Source: Myxococcales bacterium (GTDB lineage Bacteria > Myxococcota_A > Polyangia > Polyangiales > Polyangiaceae). Taken from it: 64,000 nt of DNA. The DNA is taken from contig SECP01000003.1 in NCBI GenBank assembly GCA_004193285.1, positions 186,001 to 250,000 on the forward strand. Reading direction: 5' to 3'. Position 1 is the stretch's first letter, and each line of letters opens with the position of its first letter. The position numbers and the translations under genes were made by a program. A model generated the notes under the pieces. The model saw only the letters and a program-made list of their open reading frames with translations. It did not search any database and had not been told where the DNA came from. Below are positions 15,591 through 24,475 of the stretch, one piece after another.

Positions 15591-16205
15591 GTGAACAGCG
15601 GCGGAACCTCGGCCGGCGGCGCCGGTGAGCTGCGCGCAGCGCGCTCTCTCGAGCGTGAGGAAACCACGGCGCGTGAGCAGGGCGGCGAGCAAGCGGCGGC
15701 CTTGTGGGTGGCGCTCGCCCAACAGGTGCAAGGTGCGCAGGCGTTGCCGGTTCTGGGCGGCGTCAGCGAGCCGCCGAGCGCTTGGCGCTCGAGCGCCGGA
15801 GATATGACACCTGCTCCGGGCGCCGCGCCGGCGACGAGCGACGCGCCCTCGGACGCGAAACCTGCCGAACGCATGACCCTGCGCGTGGACGGCGGTGCGC
15901 TGGGCGAGCTGGAGGTCACTTTGGACCGCCAAGAGGGCGGTATGCGCGTCGTGATCGGTATGGAAAACAAGCAGTTGGTCGGCTCCGTGCTGCCCGACGC
16001 CGCCTCCCTGCGGACCGCCTTGGAGCGCGCCGGGATCAACGTCCAGTCACTCAACGTGGTGACTCAATCAGAGGTCGGCACCGTTCTTGCTCAACGTCGG
16101 CTGAGCACATCGGAACCCAAGCCGGAAGCCGCTCCAGGCGCCGCGCAGCAAGACCCCGAGAGCGCTCAAAAGCGGACTCACAAACGCCTGACTCTGATCG
16201 GTTAA
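15591..16205 (+). CDS. fliK: Short FliK-like hook-length control protein
   Basis: The 204-residue protein has a Gly/Ala-rich N-terminal half and a C-terminal FliK domain (about 95-180: MTLRVDGGALGELEVTLDRQ, then LRTALERAGINVQSLNVVTQ), where the P/G-x-x-LG-x-[VL]-x-[VI] pattern marks substrate-specificity-switch proteins. FliK normally has about 350-500 residues because its N-terminal half acts as a molecular ruler, so this one is unusually short. GTG at 15591 directly follows the fliJ stop. Its place between fliJ and flgD is the standard fliK position. Confidence 0.8.
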   Translation: MNSGGTSAGGAGELRAARSLEREETTAREQGGEQAAALWVALAQQVQGAQALPVLGGVSEPPSAWRSSAGDMTPAPGAAPATSDAPSDAKPAERMTLRVDGGALGELEVTLDRQEGGMRVVIGMENKQLVGSVLPDAASLRTALERAGINVQSLNVVTQSEVGTVLAQRRLSTSEPKPEAAPGAAQQDPESAQKRTHKRLTLIG

Positions 16206-16209
16206 GAAC

Positions 16210-16896
16210 ATGGTCGCTCCCGTCAACAACACCACTGCCGCCGCCGCGTCTGGTCTCAGCTCCGTGCTCGGGACCAACAAAGCGATGGGGCGAGACGCGT
16301 TCCTCAAGCTGCTCGTGGCGCAGCTGAAGAATCAGGACCCGCTCAAGCCCCAAGAAAACTCCGCCTTCGTGGCCGAGCTCGCGCAGTTCAGCTCCCTCGA
16401 GCAGTCGATGGGCGTGAACGACCGGCTCGACCAGATGATGCTGCAGAACCAGGGTATGGCGAACGCCAACGTCGTCAACATGGTCGGGCAGGTCGCGACC
16501 GTCAAAGGCTCGCTCGTCACGACGGACGGCTCCGGCATCGGTGTTCCCGTCGCCTTCTCGCAAGACGGCGCCTCCGACAAGACCGTGATTCAGATTCAGG
16601 ACGCCAGCGGCAAGATCGTGCGCACGCTCGATCTGGGCGCGCGTCCCACCGGCATCTCCAAAATTACCTGGGACGGTCGTAGCGACGACGGCATCGTACA
16701 GCCTGCGGGCACGTACGCCGTGAACGTCAAATCCAACGACGCGGACGGCGGCACGGTCGTCGTCTCCCAGGAAACGAGCGGCACCATCACTGGTGTGGCG
16801 TTCGACAAAGGTTACCCCGTTCTGAAACTTTCGAACGGCGTAAATGCACCAGTCAGCGACCTTCTCCGGGTCGAAACTCCACCAAAAACACCGTAA
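16210..16896 (+). CDS. flgD: Hook cap / hook assembly scaffold FlgD
   Basis: FlgD caps the growing hook and is discarded when the hook is finished. The 228-residue protein has the signature AFLKLLVAQLKNQDPLKPQE (about 30-49) followed by AELAQFSSLEQSMGVND, and the FlgD Ig-like/tudor C-terminal region with SKITWDGRSDDGIVQPAGTY. It lies between fliK and the hook gene flgE. Confidence 0.96.
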   Translation: MVAPVNNTTAAAASGLSSVLGTNKAMGRDAFLKLLVAQLKNQDPLKPQENSAFVAELAQFSSLEQSMGVNDRLDQMMLQNQGMANANVVNMVGQVATVKGSLVTTDGSGIGVPVAFSQDGASDKTVIQIQDASGKIVRTLDLGARPTGISKITWDGRSDDGIVQPAGTYAVNVKSNDADGGTVVVSQETSGTITGVAFDKGYPVLKLSNGVNAPVSDLLRVETPPKTP

Positions 16897-16926
16897 CTCA
16901 CGAAAGCCTTTAATTAGGAGGGCTCC

Positions 16927-18237
16927 ATGGTTCTGAGAGCAATGTATTCGGGCGTATCTGGCCTTCGCGCCGAGGGCGAGGCCCTAGGCGTAGTCGGCGA
17001 CAACATCGCGAACGTGAACACGACGGGCTTCAAAGCCCAGCGTGCCCTGTTCCAAGACGTGCTGGGTCACTCGATCCTCGCGGGGACCTCTTCGTCTCTG
17101 CCCGGCTCGGGCGTCCGCGTGGGCGACATCCAACAGATGTTCACCCAGGGCACGCTGCAGAACACCGGCGTTTCCACCGACGTCGCGCTGAACGGCGACG
17201 GCTTCTTCGTCGTCAAGGGCACCGTCGACGGCTTGTCGTCGAACTTCTACACCCGCGCCGGCACCTTCACGATCGACAACGGGGGCGCCCTCGTCAACCC
17301 GAGCGGCCTCAAGGTCCAGGGTTACGCGGCCAACGGCGACGGCACCTTCGCGGCGTCCTTGTCGGACGTGCAGGCGCCCACCGCTGCGCTGCCGGCCCGG
17401 GCCACGCAGGACATCATGGTGACGGCCAACCTGGACGCAGCCGATACCGCCATCGACACCGCCCTGAACCCCTGGGATCCGCAGGACCCGGCCAACACGG
17501 CGAACTTCTCCACCACGATGACCGTGTACGACTCGCTCGGAAACGGCCACACGATGGACGTGTACTTCCGCAAGAGCGACACCGTGGATAACACGTGGGA
17601 CTACCACGTGCTCGCCGACGGGGACGACGTGGTCGGCGGCACTCCGGGCCAAAACTTCGAGATTGGTACCGGCGGGCAGCTGCAGTTCACCACTGACGGC
17701 GCGCTCAACACCGTCACCGGCAACGACATCACCGTCGACTTCAACGGCGCGACCGCGGGCCAGGCGATTCACATCAACCTGGGCACTGCGATCGCGGATG
17801 GCGGCACGGGCCTGGACGGCACCACTCAGTTTGCGGGGCAGTCCAACGTCTCCAGCCAGTCGCAAGACGGTTACGCGTCCGGTGACTTCTCCGGCGTCGC
17901 CATCGACGGCACCGGCGTGGTTCAGGGCCTGTACACGAACGGCCAGAAAATCGCGATGGCGCAGCTCGCGGTCGCCAAGTTCCGCTCCAACGACGGCCTC
18001 GGCCGCGCCGGGCAGAACCTGTGGATCGAGACGCGCGACTCCGGTACGGCCGCGATGGGCACGGCGGGCAGCGGCGGTCGCGGTGCGACCTCTGCCGGCG
18101 CGCTGGAAGGCTCGAACGTCGACCTGGCCGAAGAGTTCGTGGGCCTGATTCAACATCAGCGCTCCTTCTCGGCGAACTCCAAGACCATCACGACCGCTGA
18201 TGAGATGCTTCAAGAGCTCATCAACATCAAGCGCTAG
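16927..18237 (+). CDS. flgE: Flagellar hook protein FlgE
   Basis: FlgE is the universal joint subunit between rod and filament. The 436-residue protein has the D0 motif MYSGVSGLRAEGEALGVVGD followed by NIANVNTTGFKAQRALFQDV, a long variable middle rich in Gly/Asp/Thr, and the C-terminal EEFVGLIQHQRSFSANSKTI with TTADEMLQELINIKR. An AGGAGG site stands eight bases before the ATG. The upstream 30-bp gap contains no recognised promoter, so it is read from flgB. Confidence 0.97.
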   Translation: MVLRAMYSGVSGLRAEGEALGVVGDNIANVNTTGFKAQRALFQDVLGHSILAGTSSSLPGSGVRVGDIQQMFTQGTLQNTGVSTDVALNGDGFFVVKGTVDGLSSNFYTRAGTFTIDNGGALVNPSGLKVQGYAANGDGTFAASLSDVQAPTAALPARATQDIMVTANLDAADTAIDTALNPWDPQDPANTANFSTTMTVYDSLGNGHTMDVYFRKSDTVDNTWDYHVLADGDDVVGGTPGQNFEIGTGGQLQFTTDGALNTVTGNDITVDFNGATAGQAIHINLGTAIADGGTGLDGTTQFAGQSNVSSQSQDGYASGDFSGVAIDGTGVVQGLYTNGQKIAMAQLAVAKFRSNDGLGRAGQNLWIETRDSGTAAMGTAGSGGRGATSAGALEGSNVDLAEEFVGLIQHQRSFSANSKTITTADEMLQELINIKR

Positions 18238-18280
18238 TAAGCGCCGAGCGTAATTCCCCCGCTCTTACGAGGACGGAGAA

Positions 18281-18862
18281 ATGTCGGAAGCAGCCTCGGA
18301 GCCCAATAAACCGGTGGAGACCAAGAAGGGCAAGGGAAAGCTCGTCGGTATCATGGTCGCTCTAGCACTCATCTTGGGTGCTGGAGCGGCCGGTGCCGTG
18401 CTTGCTCCCAAGTACCTGGGCGGCGACAAGGCCGCCGCAGACCACAAACCGGCGGAAGCGTCCGAAGAAGAAGCGGAAAGCGCTTCCGAAAAAGGCGGGG
18501 ACCACGAGGCCGAGGAAGAAGAAGAAGAACCCGAGAAGAAGCCCAAGGCCGGCGACGTTCACGAGGTGCAAAACCTCGAAGCCATCGTCGTCGATTCGCG
18601 CGCCGCGGACGGCAGCATTCGTCACATCAAGGTTGGGCTCACCATCGAGCTCCCCGAGACGGTGAAGGAAGCCGAGTTCAAGTCGTACGTGCCCCGGGCC
18701 AGAGAAGCCGCGATTGGTTATTTTCGCACGCGCGACTTCGAGCAGCTCTCGGACCCCAAGAATTTTGCCCAGGTCGTCAAAGATCTCAACAAAGAGATCA
18801 TCGGCGCCGTAGGTAAGAAACGAGCGAAGCGTATCGTGATCACCGATTTCGTAGCCCAATGA
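18281..18862 (+). CDS. fliL: Flagellar basal body-associated protein FliL
   Basis: FliL is a single-pass inner-membrane protein that surrounds or supports stators. The 193-residue protein has a basic N-terminus, one transmembrane helix (about 20-41), a long acidic Glu-rich linker (about 50-90) and the C-terminal FliL domain (VHEVQNLEAIVVDSRA, then FRTRDFEQLSDPKNFAQVVK and the terminal IVITDFVAQ). The linker is longer and more charged than in most FliL proteins. It lies 13 bp before fliM. Confidence 0.9.
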   Translation: MSEAASEPNKPVETKKGKGKLVGIMVALALILGAGAAGAVLAPKYLGGDKAAADHKPAEASEEEAESASEKGGDHEAEEEEEEPEKKPKAGDVHEVQNLEAIVVDSRAADGSIRHIKVGLTIELPETVKEAEFKSYVPRAREAAIGYFRTRDFEQLSDPKNFAQVVKDLNKEIIGAVGKKRAKRIVITDFVAQ

Positions 18863-18875
18863 TGAAGGGCACACG

Positions 18876-19754
18876 ATGCCTGCGTTCGCCGAAGCCGAAG
18901 ACAACCTGAGGCGCGTCGACCTCACCGGTCGAGAGCGGCACCTCAAGGGTGCCATGTACGCCATGAGCCACGTGGCGCAGCGCTTCACGCGCAGCGCCCG
19001 AAAAACTCTGCCCTTCCTCGTCAAGAGGCGCGCGCGGCTCGTACCGGAGCCCGTGTGCATCGTCGACCTCGGCGCCGAGCGCGTCGTGGAGCGAGGGCCA
19101 GTGTTCGAGATCGTGCTGGAGGCGGAAGAAGGCCCGGCTTGGGCCTGCCTCACGCTCGGACCAGAGGCTCTCAGCGTCATGCTAGAGGGCGCGCTGGGCG
19201 GCAGTGAAAAGAACACCAGCAGCGGCATTGGAGCCGATTTGACGCTCGCGCAGGCCGCGCTCGTCAGCAAGCTCGCCCGCAGGCTGGCCGAAGACTTCGC
19301 GGAGGCGGTCAAGAGCGAGGTGGGCATCACCTTGCGCGCCATCTCCGCTCGGAGCATCCCCGCCGGCGACGAGCGCGACGCCGCGTTCGCGGACGGGCTT
19401 CGGTCCGAGTGCGCCTTCGAGGGAATGCCCGGCGACGCTCGGATTTCCATCGCGATGGGCGCGGAGGCGCTCGAAAACGCGTCCAAGGGCCCTGAAGAGC
19501 CGGAGGAGGCGAACGACCCGCGCATGAGCGAGGCCATCACCGAGGTTCCGGTGGAGGTCGTGGCGGAGCTGGGTCGCGTGCGCCTGGGTCTACGTCGGGT
19601 GTTGTCGCTCGAGGTAGGACAAGTGCTCCGCCTGGCGACGGCGGTGGACGACCCGGTCATCGTGCGCATCGCCGGCGTGGAGAAGTTCCGCGGCGCGCCC
19701 GTGATCTCGCGCGGGCAGCTCTCGGTCGAGATCCGCGGTCGGCACGAAGATTGA
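18876..19754 (+). CDS. fliM: Divergent switch protein FliM, apparently lacking the CheY-binding N-terminus
   Basis: FliM forms the middle of the C ring. The 292-residue product has a CheC-like central part (about 40-200) and a C-terminal SpoA/FliN-like domain (about 215-290: VPVEVVAELGRVRLGLRRVL, then GAPVISRGQLSVEIRGR). Position between fliL and fliN supports FliM. The usual N-terminal motif for phospho-CheY (an LSQxEIDALL-type helix) is not seen. The protein starts MPAFAEAEDNLRRVDLTGRE and goes straight into the core. Overall similarity is low and the protein is about 40 residues shorter than typical FliM. Confidence 0.78.
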   Translation: MPAFAEAEDNLRRVDLTGRERHLKGAMYAMSHVAQRFTRSARKTLPFLVKRRARLVPEPVCIVDLGAERVVERGPVFEIVLEAEEGPAWACLTLGPEALSVMLEGALGGSEKNTSSGIGADLTLAQAALVSKLARRLAEDFAEAVKSEVGITLRAISARSIPAGDERDAAFADGLRSECAFEGMPGDARISIAMGAEALENASKGPEEPEEANDPRMSEAITEVPVEVVAELGRVRLGLRRVLSLEVGQVLRLATAVDDPVIVRIAGVEKFRGAPVISRGQLSVEIRGRHED

Positions 19755-19767
19755 AGTAGCGGTCGGT

Positions 19768-20151
19768 ATGAACGACCCGACCGCGCGCGGCCCGATGGGA
19801 CCGAGCTCCGATTCGCTGCCCGACCCGCGCCAAGTGACGCCCCTCTCGGCGCCTCCCGCTGACCTCAATCAGGCGCGCGGCAGCGCCGACTCACTGTCCT
19901 TCGTCATGGATGTGCCGGTGGAGGTGACCATCGAGCTGGGCCGTAAAACTGCGAAAATTGGCGAGGTTTTGCGGCTCGGACCGGGGTCGATCCTGGAGCT
20001 CTCCAAGGCCAACGGCGAGCCGCTGGACGTGTACGTCAACAACCGCCTGATCGCTCGCGGGGAGGCGGTCGTGGTGGGCGAGCGCTACGGCATCCGCCTC
20101 ACGGAGGTGCTGGTGGGCGACGAGCGCGGCGGTCGGGGTTCAAAAGAATGA
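19768..20151 (+). CDS. fliN: C-ring switch protein FliN
   Basis: FliN makes the base of the C ring and helps dock FliH-FliI. The 127-residue protein has a disordered N-terminal 45 residues and a canonical SpoA domain (VMDVPVEVTIELGRKTAKIG, GSILELSKANGEPLDVYVNN, then RGEAVVVGERYGIRLTEVL). Its stop overlaps the fliO start by four bases. Confidence 0.95.
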   Translation: MNDPTARGPMGPSSDSLPDPRQVTPLSAPPADLNQARGSADSLSFVMDVPVEVTIELGRKTAKIGEVLRLGPGSILELSKANGEPLDVYVNNRLIARGEAVVVGERYGIRLTEVLVGDERGGRGSKE

Positions 20152-20993
20152 CACCCCTGCGCCAAGCTCTGAACGCGGCGATCGTGACGACCAGCCTGGC
20201 GTTCGCCGCGCCCACCTTCGCGCAGGAGAGCGCTGCCATCGGTCCGCCGACGGCGAGCGACGTTGCGGCGGCGGAGCGGGCCAGCGCGCCGGTCGCGCCA
20301 GTCGCGCCCGCCCCGGCCGGTTCCACCAAGGCTGGTCCGGCGAAGCCTCCGAATTGGCTCGCGCCGCGAGCGGCTCCCAAGGCGCCGGTGGCGGGCGGGA
20401 AGTCCGCGCTGCCTTCACTCGGGCGCCTCATCGGTCTCGTGGTGGTGCTCGGGTCCCTGGGCGGCGCGGTCTTTTACTTCCGACGCAAGGGGCGGGTGCA
20501 GGCCAAGGCGCCGTCCGCCAAGCGCCTCTCGGTCGTCTCTTCCACCCGTATCGGACCCAAGGCGCACGCGGTGGTCATCTCGGTAGCAGGGCGGCAGATG
20601 CTGTTGGGGGTGACGGACTCCTCGGTCAAGCGACTCGCGTTCATCGACGAGCTCAGCGAGGAAGAAGAAGAGCGCGACCGCGAGCGTGGCCGCGAGCGTG
20701 ACCCAGTACGGCGCGCAGCCGAGCAAGCGCGCGAGCGCGGCGCCGGCATCGGCGTGCGGACGGTGACGCCGGAAACGGCGAAGGCTGGCTCCTTCTCCGA
20801 CATCTTGAAGACCGCGTTCGGCAAGCGCTCCACGCCGGCTCCGACCGACGCCGCGTCCATCTTGGCTGCGGAGACGCACGACACGGTCGGGGGTAAGCCG
20901 GTCGCGGTGAGCCCCGCTCCGGTGCGGATGCTGGACGTCGAAGGGCAGGCGCAAGGTCTGATTCGTCGGCTCGGTGGTGGTCCGAAGGCATGA
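20148..20993 (+). CDS. fliO: Flagellar export assembly protein FliO
   Basis: FliO helps assemble the FliP core of the export gate. The 281-residue protein has a predicted signal peptide (cleavage near AFAAPTFAQ, about residue 26), a Pro/Ala-rich linker, one transmembrane helix (93-111) and the FliO cytoplasmic domain (KRLSVVSSTRIGPKAHAVVI, then MLLGVTDSSVKRLAFID). The cytoplasmic tail is long and charged compared with the about 120-residue enterobacterial protein. It overlaps fliN and fliP by four bases at each end. Confidence 0.87.
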   Translation: MTPLRQALNAAIVTTSLAFAAPTFAQESAAIGPPTASDVAAAERASAPVAPVAPAPAGSTKAGPAKPPNWLAPRAAPKAPVAGGKSALPSLGRLIGLVVVLGSLGGAVFYFRRKGRVQAKAPSAKRLSVVSSTRIGPKAHAVVISVAGRQMLLGVTDSSVKRLAFIDELSEEEEERDRERGRERDPVRRAAEQARERGAGIGVRTVTPETAKAGSFSDILKTAFGKRSTPAPTDAASILAAETHDTVGGKPVAVSPAPVRMLDVEGQAQGLIRRLGGGPKA

Positions 20994-21676
20994 ACCCGAC
21001 TACCGCGCCCACGTTGCCGGGCGGCGCCCAAGGACTGCTCGAGCAGTCGAGCTTGGCGCCCCCGCTCAAGATCCTGCTCGTCCTCACCCTGCTGGCCTTG
21101 CTGCCGGCCATCATCCTGACCACGACCTCGTTCGTGCGAACGGTGGTGGTGCTGTCGTTCGTGCGCCAGGGCGTTGGCGCGCAGTCCAGCCCCCCGAGCC
21201 AGGTGATCATCGGGCTATCGATCTTCCTGACCCTGTTTACGATGTCCCCGGTCGTCGATCAGATCAAGACGGTGGCGATTGACCCTTACATGGCGGGGAA
21301 GGTGACGGACATTCAGGCGTTCGAAGCGGGGACGGTTCCGCTCAAGCGCTTCATGCTGCGGCAGACGCGCGAAGCGGACCTGAAGCTGTTCTACGACGCG
21401 ACCGCGACGCCCCTGCCGCAAGGCCCGGACGACGTGCCGCTACGCTTGGCGATGCCGGCCTTCGTGATTTCGGAGCTGACGACCGCCTTCCAGATGGGCG
21501 TCATCATCCTGCTGCCGTTTCTCATCGTCGACCTCGCGGTCGCCAGCCTGCTCATGAGCATGGGCATGATGATGGTGCCCCCGACCACCATCTCTCTGCC
21601 GCTCAAGCTGCTGCTCTTCGTGCTGGTGGACGGCTGGAGCTTAGTCGCCGGGGCGATCTTGAGGAGCTACACGTGA
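20990..21676 (+). CDS. fliP: Flagellar export gate protein FliP
   Basis: FliP pentamers form the core of the export channel with FliQ and FliR. The 228-residue protein has four hydrophobic segments, the TSFVRTVVVLSFVRQGVGAQ and PPSQVIIGLSIFLTLFTMSP motifs, a conserved cytosolic-periplasmic loop and the signature LLMSMGMMMVPPTTISLPLK. There is no long N-terminal signal sequence beyond 25 residues. It overlaps fliO and fliQ. Confidence 0.97.
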   Translation: MNPTTAPTLPGGAQGLLEQSSLAPPLKILLVLTLLALLPAIILTTTSFVRTVVVLSFVRQGVGAQSSPPSQVIIGLSIFLTLFTMSPVVDQIKTVAIDPYMAGKVTDIQAFEAGTVPLKRFMLRQTREADLKLFYDATATPLPQGPDDVPLRLAMPAFVISELTTAFQMGVIILLPFLIVDLAVASLLMSMGMMMVPPTTISLPLKLLLFVLVDGWSLVAGAILRSYT

Positions 21677-21942
21677 CCACCGACGGCGCCGTCGAGCTCT
21701 TCCGCAATGCCTTCTTCGTCTGCTGCTTGATCTGCGGCCCGGCCCTGCTCGCGGCCCTGATCGCCGGCTTGATCATCGGCGTCTTGCAGGCGGCGACGCA
21801 GGTGAACGAAGCCTCGATCAGCTTCGTGGCCAAGCTCATCGCGGTGGGGATCACGTTCGCCGTGCTCGGCTCCTGGAGCATGAACCAGCTGGTCGAGTAC
21901 ACCGGCCGCACGATCGCGAGCATCGCGGACGTGACGCGCTGA
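21673..21942 (+). CDS. fliQ: Flagellar export gate protein FliQ
   Basis: The 89-residue protein with two transmembrane helices matches FliQ: ALIAGLIIGVLQAATQVNEA with SISFVAKLIAVGITFAVLG is the family hallmark. The start codon is GTG at 21673, overlapping the fliP stop. It packs around the FliP-FliR core. Confidence 0.96.
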   Translation: MTTDGAVELFRNAFFVCCLICGPALLAALIAGLIIGVLQAATQVNEASISFVAKLIAVGITFAVLGSWSMNQLVEYTGRTIASIADVTR

Positions 21943-21950
21943 GGCGAGGC

Positions 21951-22733
21951 ATGAACGGGCTCGAGCTGCTCATCCGAAACGAAGCGGCCCTGCTGGTCCT
22001 GGAGGCCATCCGGGTCTCCGGCATGATCATCGTGGCGCCGCTCGGCTGGACGCAGGCGCCCAACCGAGTCAAAGCCGCGCTCGTCCTGCTGCTCACGCTG
22101 GCCGCGCACGGTGAATTCGGCACGACCCCCGTCATCGACGGCCCGCTCGAGGGGCTCGCTTACCGGGCCGCGGGCGAGATGGCGCTCGGCGTCGCCATCG
22201 GCTTCGTACCTCGGCTGATCGTGGCCGCAGTCGAGATCGCGGGCGAGCAGATTGGCCCGATGATGGGCCTCGGCGTGGCGCAGATTTTCGACCCCTCCGC
22301 TCACGGCAGCCAGAACGTCATCACCTCGATTTTACGAAACCTGGCCGTGCTGCTGGGCTGCTTGGTGGGCCTGCACCGCGTGGTGATAGGGGCCGTGATC
22401 GGTAGCTTCCGCGCGGTGCCGGCTGGCACCATTCAGTCCAGCAGCAACCTCACCGAGCTCGTGCTCGCGTTGACCTCCGAGACCATCGTCACGGGGGTCA
22501 AGCTGGCGATCCCCCTGATCGCGGTGCTGCTCGTTACCCAAGTCGCGCTCGCGTTCGTGTCGCGCGCCGCGCCCGCGATGCAGGTCTTCTCCATCGGCTT
22601 TGCGGTCACGCTCGCGGTGGGCGCGATGCTCTTGATCGCGACCTTGCCCGATATGTCTTACGACGTGGTCGCCGAGATGTCGCGCGCCGGCGAGCGCATC
22701 GAGGCCCTCGTGCTCGCGGTGAAGGAGCCCTGA
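21951..22733 (+). CDS. fliR: Flagellar export gate protein FliR
   Basis: The 260-residue protein with six hydrophobic segments shows FliR features: RVSGMIIVAPLGWTQAPNRV near the N-terminus, GEMALGVAIGFVPRLIVAAV and GEQIGPMMGLGVAQIFDPS in the middle, and the C-terminal RAAPAMQVFSIGFAVTLAVG. FliR is one subunit of the FliPQR core. It is followed 3 bp later by flhB. Confidence 0.96.
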   Translation: MNGLELLIRNEAALLVLEAIRVSGMIIVAPLGWTQAPNRVKAALVLLLTLAAHGEFGTTPVIDGPLEGLAYRAAGEMALGVAIGFVPRLIVAAVEIAGEQIGPMMGLGVAQIFDPSAHGSQNVITSILRNLAVLLGCLVGLHRVVIGAVIGSFRAVPAGTIQSSSNLTELVLALTSETIVTGVKLAIPLIAVLLVTQVALAFVSRAAPAMQVFSIGFAVTLAVGAMLLIATLPDMSYDVVAEMSRAGERIEALVLAVKEP

Positions 22734-22736
22734 CGC

Positions 22737-23807
22737 ATGTCCGAAGACGACAGCGAGAAAACAGAGGATCCCACCCCAGAACGGCGGCAAAAAGCGCGTG
22801 AAGACGGCCAGTTCGCGCGCGCGCGTGACTCGGGCGCGGTGGCGGGGACGGTCGCGGTGCTGCTCGTCATGAACAGCATCTGGGGAGACTTGGTGGGGCA
22901 GATCCGGGATTTTTGCCTGACCTGCTTCCACGACCCGCTCATCCTGGTTCGGGGGGACATGACCACCGTCCTCGAGCAAACGGTCAAGGTGCTGCTGATG
23001 GCGTGCCTCCCAGTGTCGTTGTTCGCGTGCCTCGCGGGGATGGCCGCCGGCTTCGCGGAGGCTGGTTTTCACCCGAATTTCGAGTCCTTGGAGCCGAAGT
23101 TCGAGCGGCTCGAGCCGATGGGCAAGCTGCAGAAGCTCTTCAGCCCCAAGGAAGGGCTGGTGAACATCGCGATGTCGCTGCTGCGCGTGGGGGTCGTTTC
23201 GGCGGTGGCTTACAAGGTGCTCGAGGGCGAGTTTCCGCGCCTAGCCGTGGCCTCGCGCGGCACCTTGACGCTCGCGGCGGTGCAGATAGGCGCGGTGACG
23301 TTCAAGGTAGCCGCGTGGTGCACGTTCGCGCTCGGCCTCCTGGCGGCGGTGGACTACGCGCAGTCTTGGTGGAAGCACGAGCAGTCCATCAAGATGAGCC
23401 GGCAAGAGCTCAAAGAGGAGATGAAGGGCCAGGACGGCAACCCGCAGGTCAAGGCGCGCCAGCGGCAGCGCGGACGCGAGATGCTCCGGCGCGGCATAAA
23501 GAAAGCGGTCAAAGAGGCGACCGTGATCGTTACGAACCCGACCCACGTCGCGGTCGCGCTGCGCTACCACCCCGCCGAGGGCGCGCCGATCGTGGTCGCG
23601 AAGGGGTACGACGAGGTCGCCCAGCACATCAAGAAGCTCGCCAAAGAGCTGGGCATTCCGATGGTGGAGAACGTGCCGCTCGCGCGCGGGCTCGCCGAAA
23701 AAGTGCGTGTCGGGCGCGTCATCCCCGCCGATTTCTACGCGGCCGTCGCGGAGGTTTTGGCCTTCGTGTTCCGTCTGCGCGGCCGCGGTCGCGGCGTGCG
23801 AGCTTGA
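22737..23807 (+). CDS. flhB: Flagellar export switch protein FlhB
   Basis: FlhB controls the change of export specificity from rod/hook to filament proteins. The 356-residue protein has the N-terminal EKTEDPTPERRQKAREDGQF motif, four transmembrane segments and the auto-cleavage motif NPTH (267-270) in TVIVTNPTHVAVALRYHP. The GYDEVAQHIKKLAKELGIPM region is also typical. It is the last gene of the flgB operon. The opposing gene ends 12 bp downstream, with no obvious terminator between. Confidence 0.97.
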   Translation: MSEDDSEKTEDPTPERRQKAREDGQFARARDSGAVAGTVAVLLVMNSIWGDLVGQIRDFCLTCFHDPLILVRGDMTTVLEQTVKVLLMACLPVSLFACLAGMAAGFAEAGFHPNFESLEPKFERLEPMGKLQKLFSPKEGLVNIAMSLLRVGVVSAVAYKVLEGEFPRLAVASRGTLTLAAVQIGAVTFKVAAWCTFALGLLAAVDYAQSWWKHEQSIKMSRQELKEEMKGQDGNPQVKARQRQRGREMLRRGIKKAVKEATVIVTNPTHVAVALRYHPAEGAPIVVAKGYDEVAQHIKKLAKELGIPMVENVPLARGLAEKVRVGRVIPADFYAAVAEVLAFVFRLRGRGRGVRA

Positions 23808-23819
23808 GACGCTCGCGCC

Positions 23820-24383
23820 TCAGCCAGCCCAGCGCTTGTCCACGAACGCGCTCGTTACCTGGTAGATGCAGGTGTCCGCGCCGTCCAGGAAGCAGCGGGT
23901 TTGGACGACGTTGCACGCGGTGCCTACCGCCAGCAGCGCCTCCGTCATCAGACCTTGCACCATCACGCAGTGGTGCGCGCTGTTGTTCTCCACCTCGGCG
24001 AGCCCCGGGTCGAAGCGGATCACCTGCCAGGCGCCGATGCCGCGGCCCCGGTTGGTGTGGTGGTACATTTGGTTCAAATCGTAGAGTACGTCCTTCGCGG
24101 TCTTCGCGTAGCTCATCACCCGTTGGCGGTGGGCGAGCTCGAACAGCTTTCGCCCGAGCTGCATGAGGCCGTATTTGCCCACGTGCGCCTCGAGGATCTC
24201 CATCAAGCCCAGCATCCACTCGATGGGATACCAGCCTCCGGGCTGAATCTGCTTGAGGCGGTCGGACTCCTCCTTCCCCAGGACCTGCTCGGGCATCTTC
24301 AGGATCTTGAGCACGGTCAAGATGTCCGAGCCGAGCGTGGTGTGATCCTCGCCGTAGTAACCTCGAGGCCTGCGGATCGGCAT
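23820..24383 (-). CDS. V4R/HNOB-like sensor domain protein, unknown function
   Basis: The ATG at 24383 gives 187 residues. An N-terminal helical region (with GGWYPIEWMLGLMEILEAHV and GRKLFELAHR) leads to a C-terminal alpha/beta part ending in TRCFLDGADTCIYQVTSAFV. The N-terminal layout and the terminal C-x(7)-C followed by a hydrophobic strand resemble V4R and heme-NO-binding-associated domains, small-molecule or Zn/heme-binding sensor folds. This is pattern recognition only. It is oriented against flhB and sits between two blocks of flagellar genes, so a signalling input to motility is possible. Confidence 0.5.
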   Translation of the reverse strand: MPIRRPRGYYGEDHTTLGSDILTVLKILKMPEQVLGKEESDRLKQIQPGGWYPIEWMLGLMEILEAHVGKYGLMQLGRKLFELAHRQRVMSYAKTAKDVLYDLNQMYHHTNRGRGIGAWQVIRFDPGLAEVENNSAHHCVMVQGLMTEALLAVGTACNVVQTRCFLDGADTCIYQVTSAFVDKRWAG

Positions 24384-24475
24384 CAACCGAAGAGGCTATC
24401 TAGGGCTCTGCGAAGGAACAAGGCCTAGCGTCGATCTCGGGCGGAGGCGTCCCCGCGCTACGGGCAGCCGCCCGC

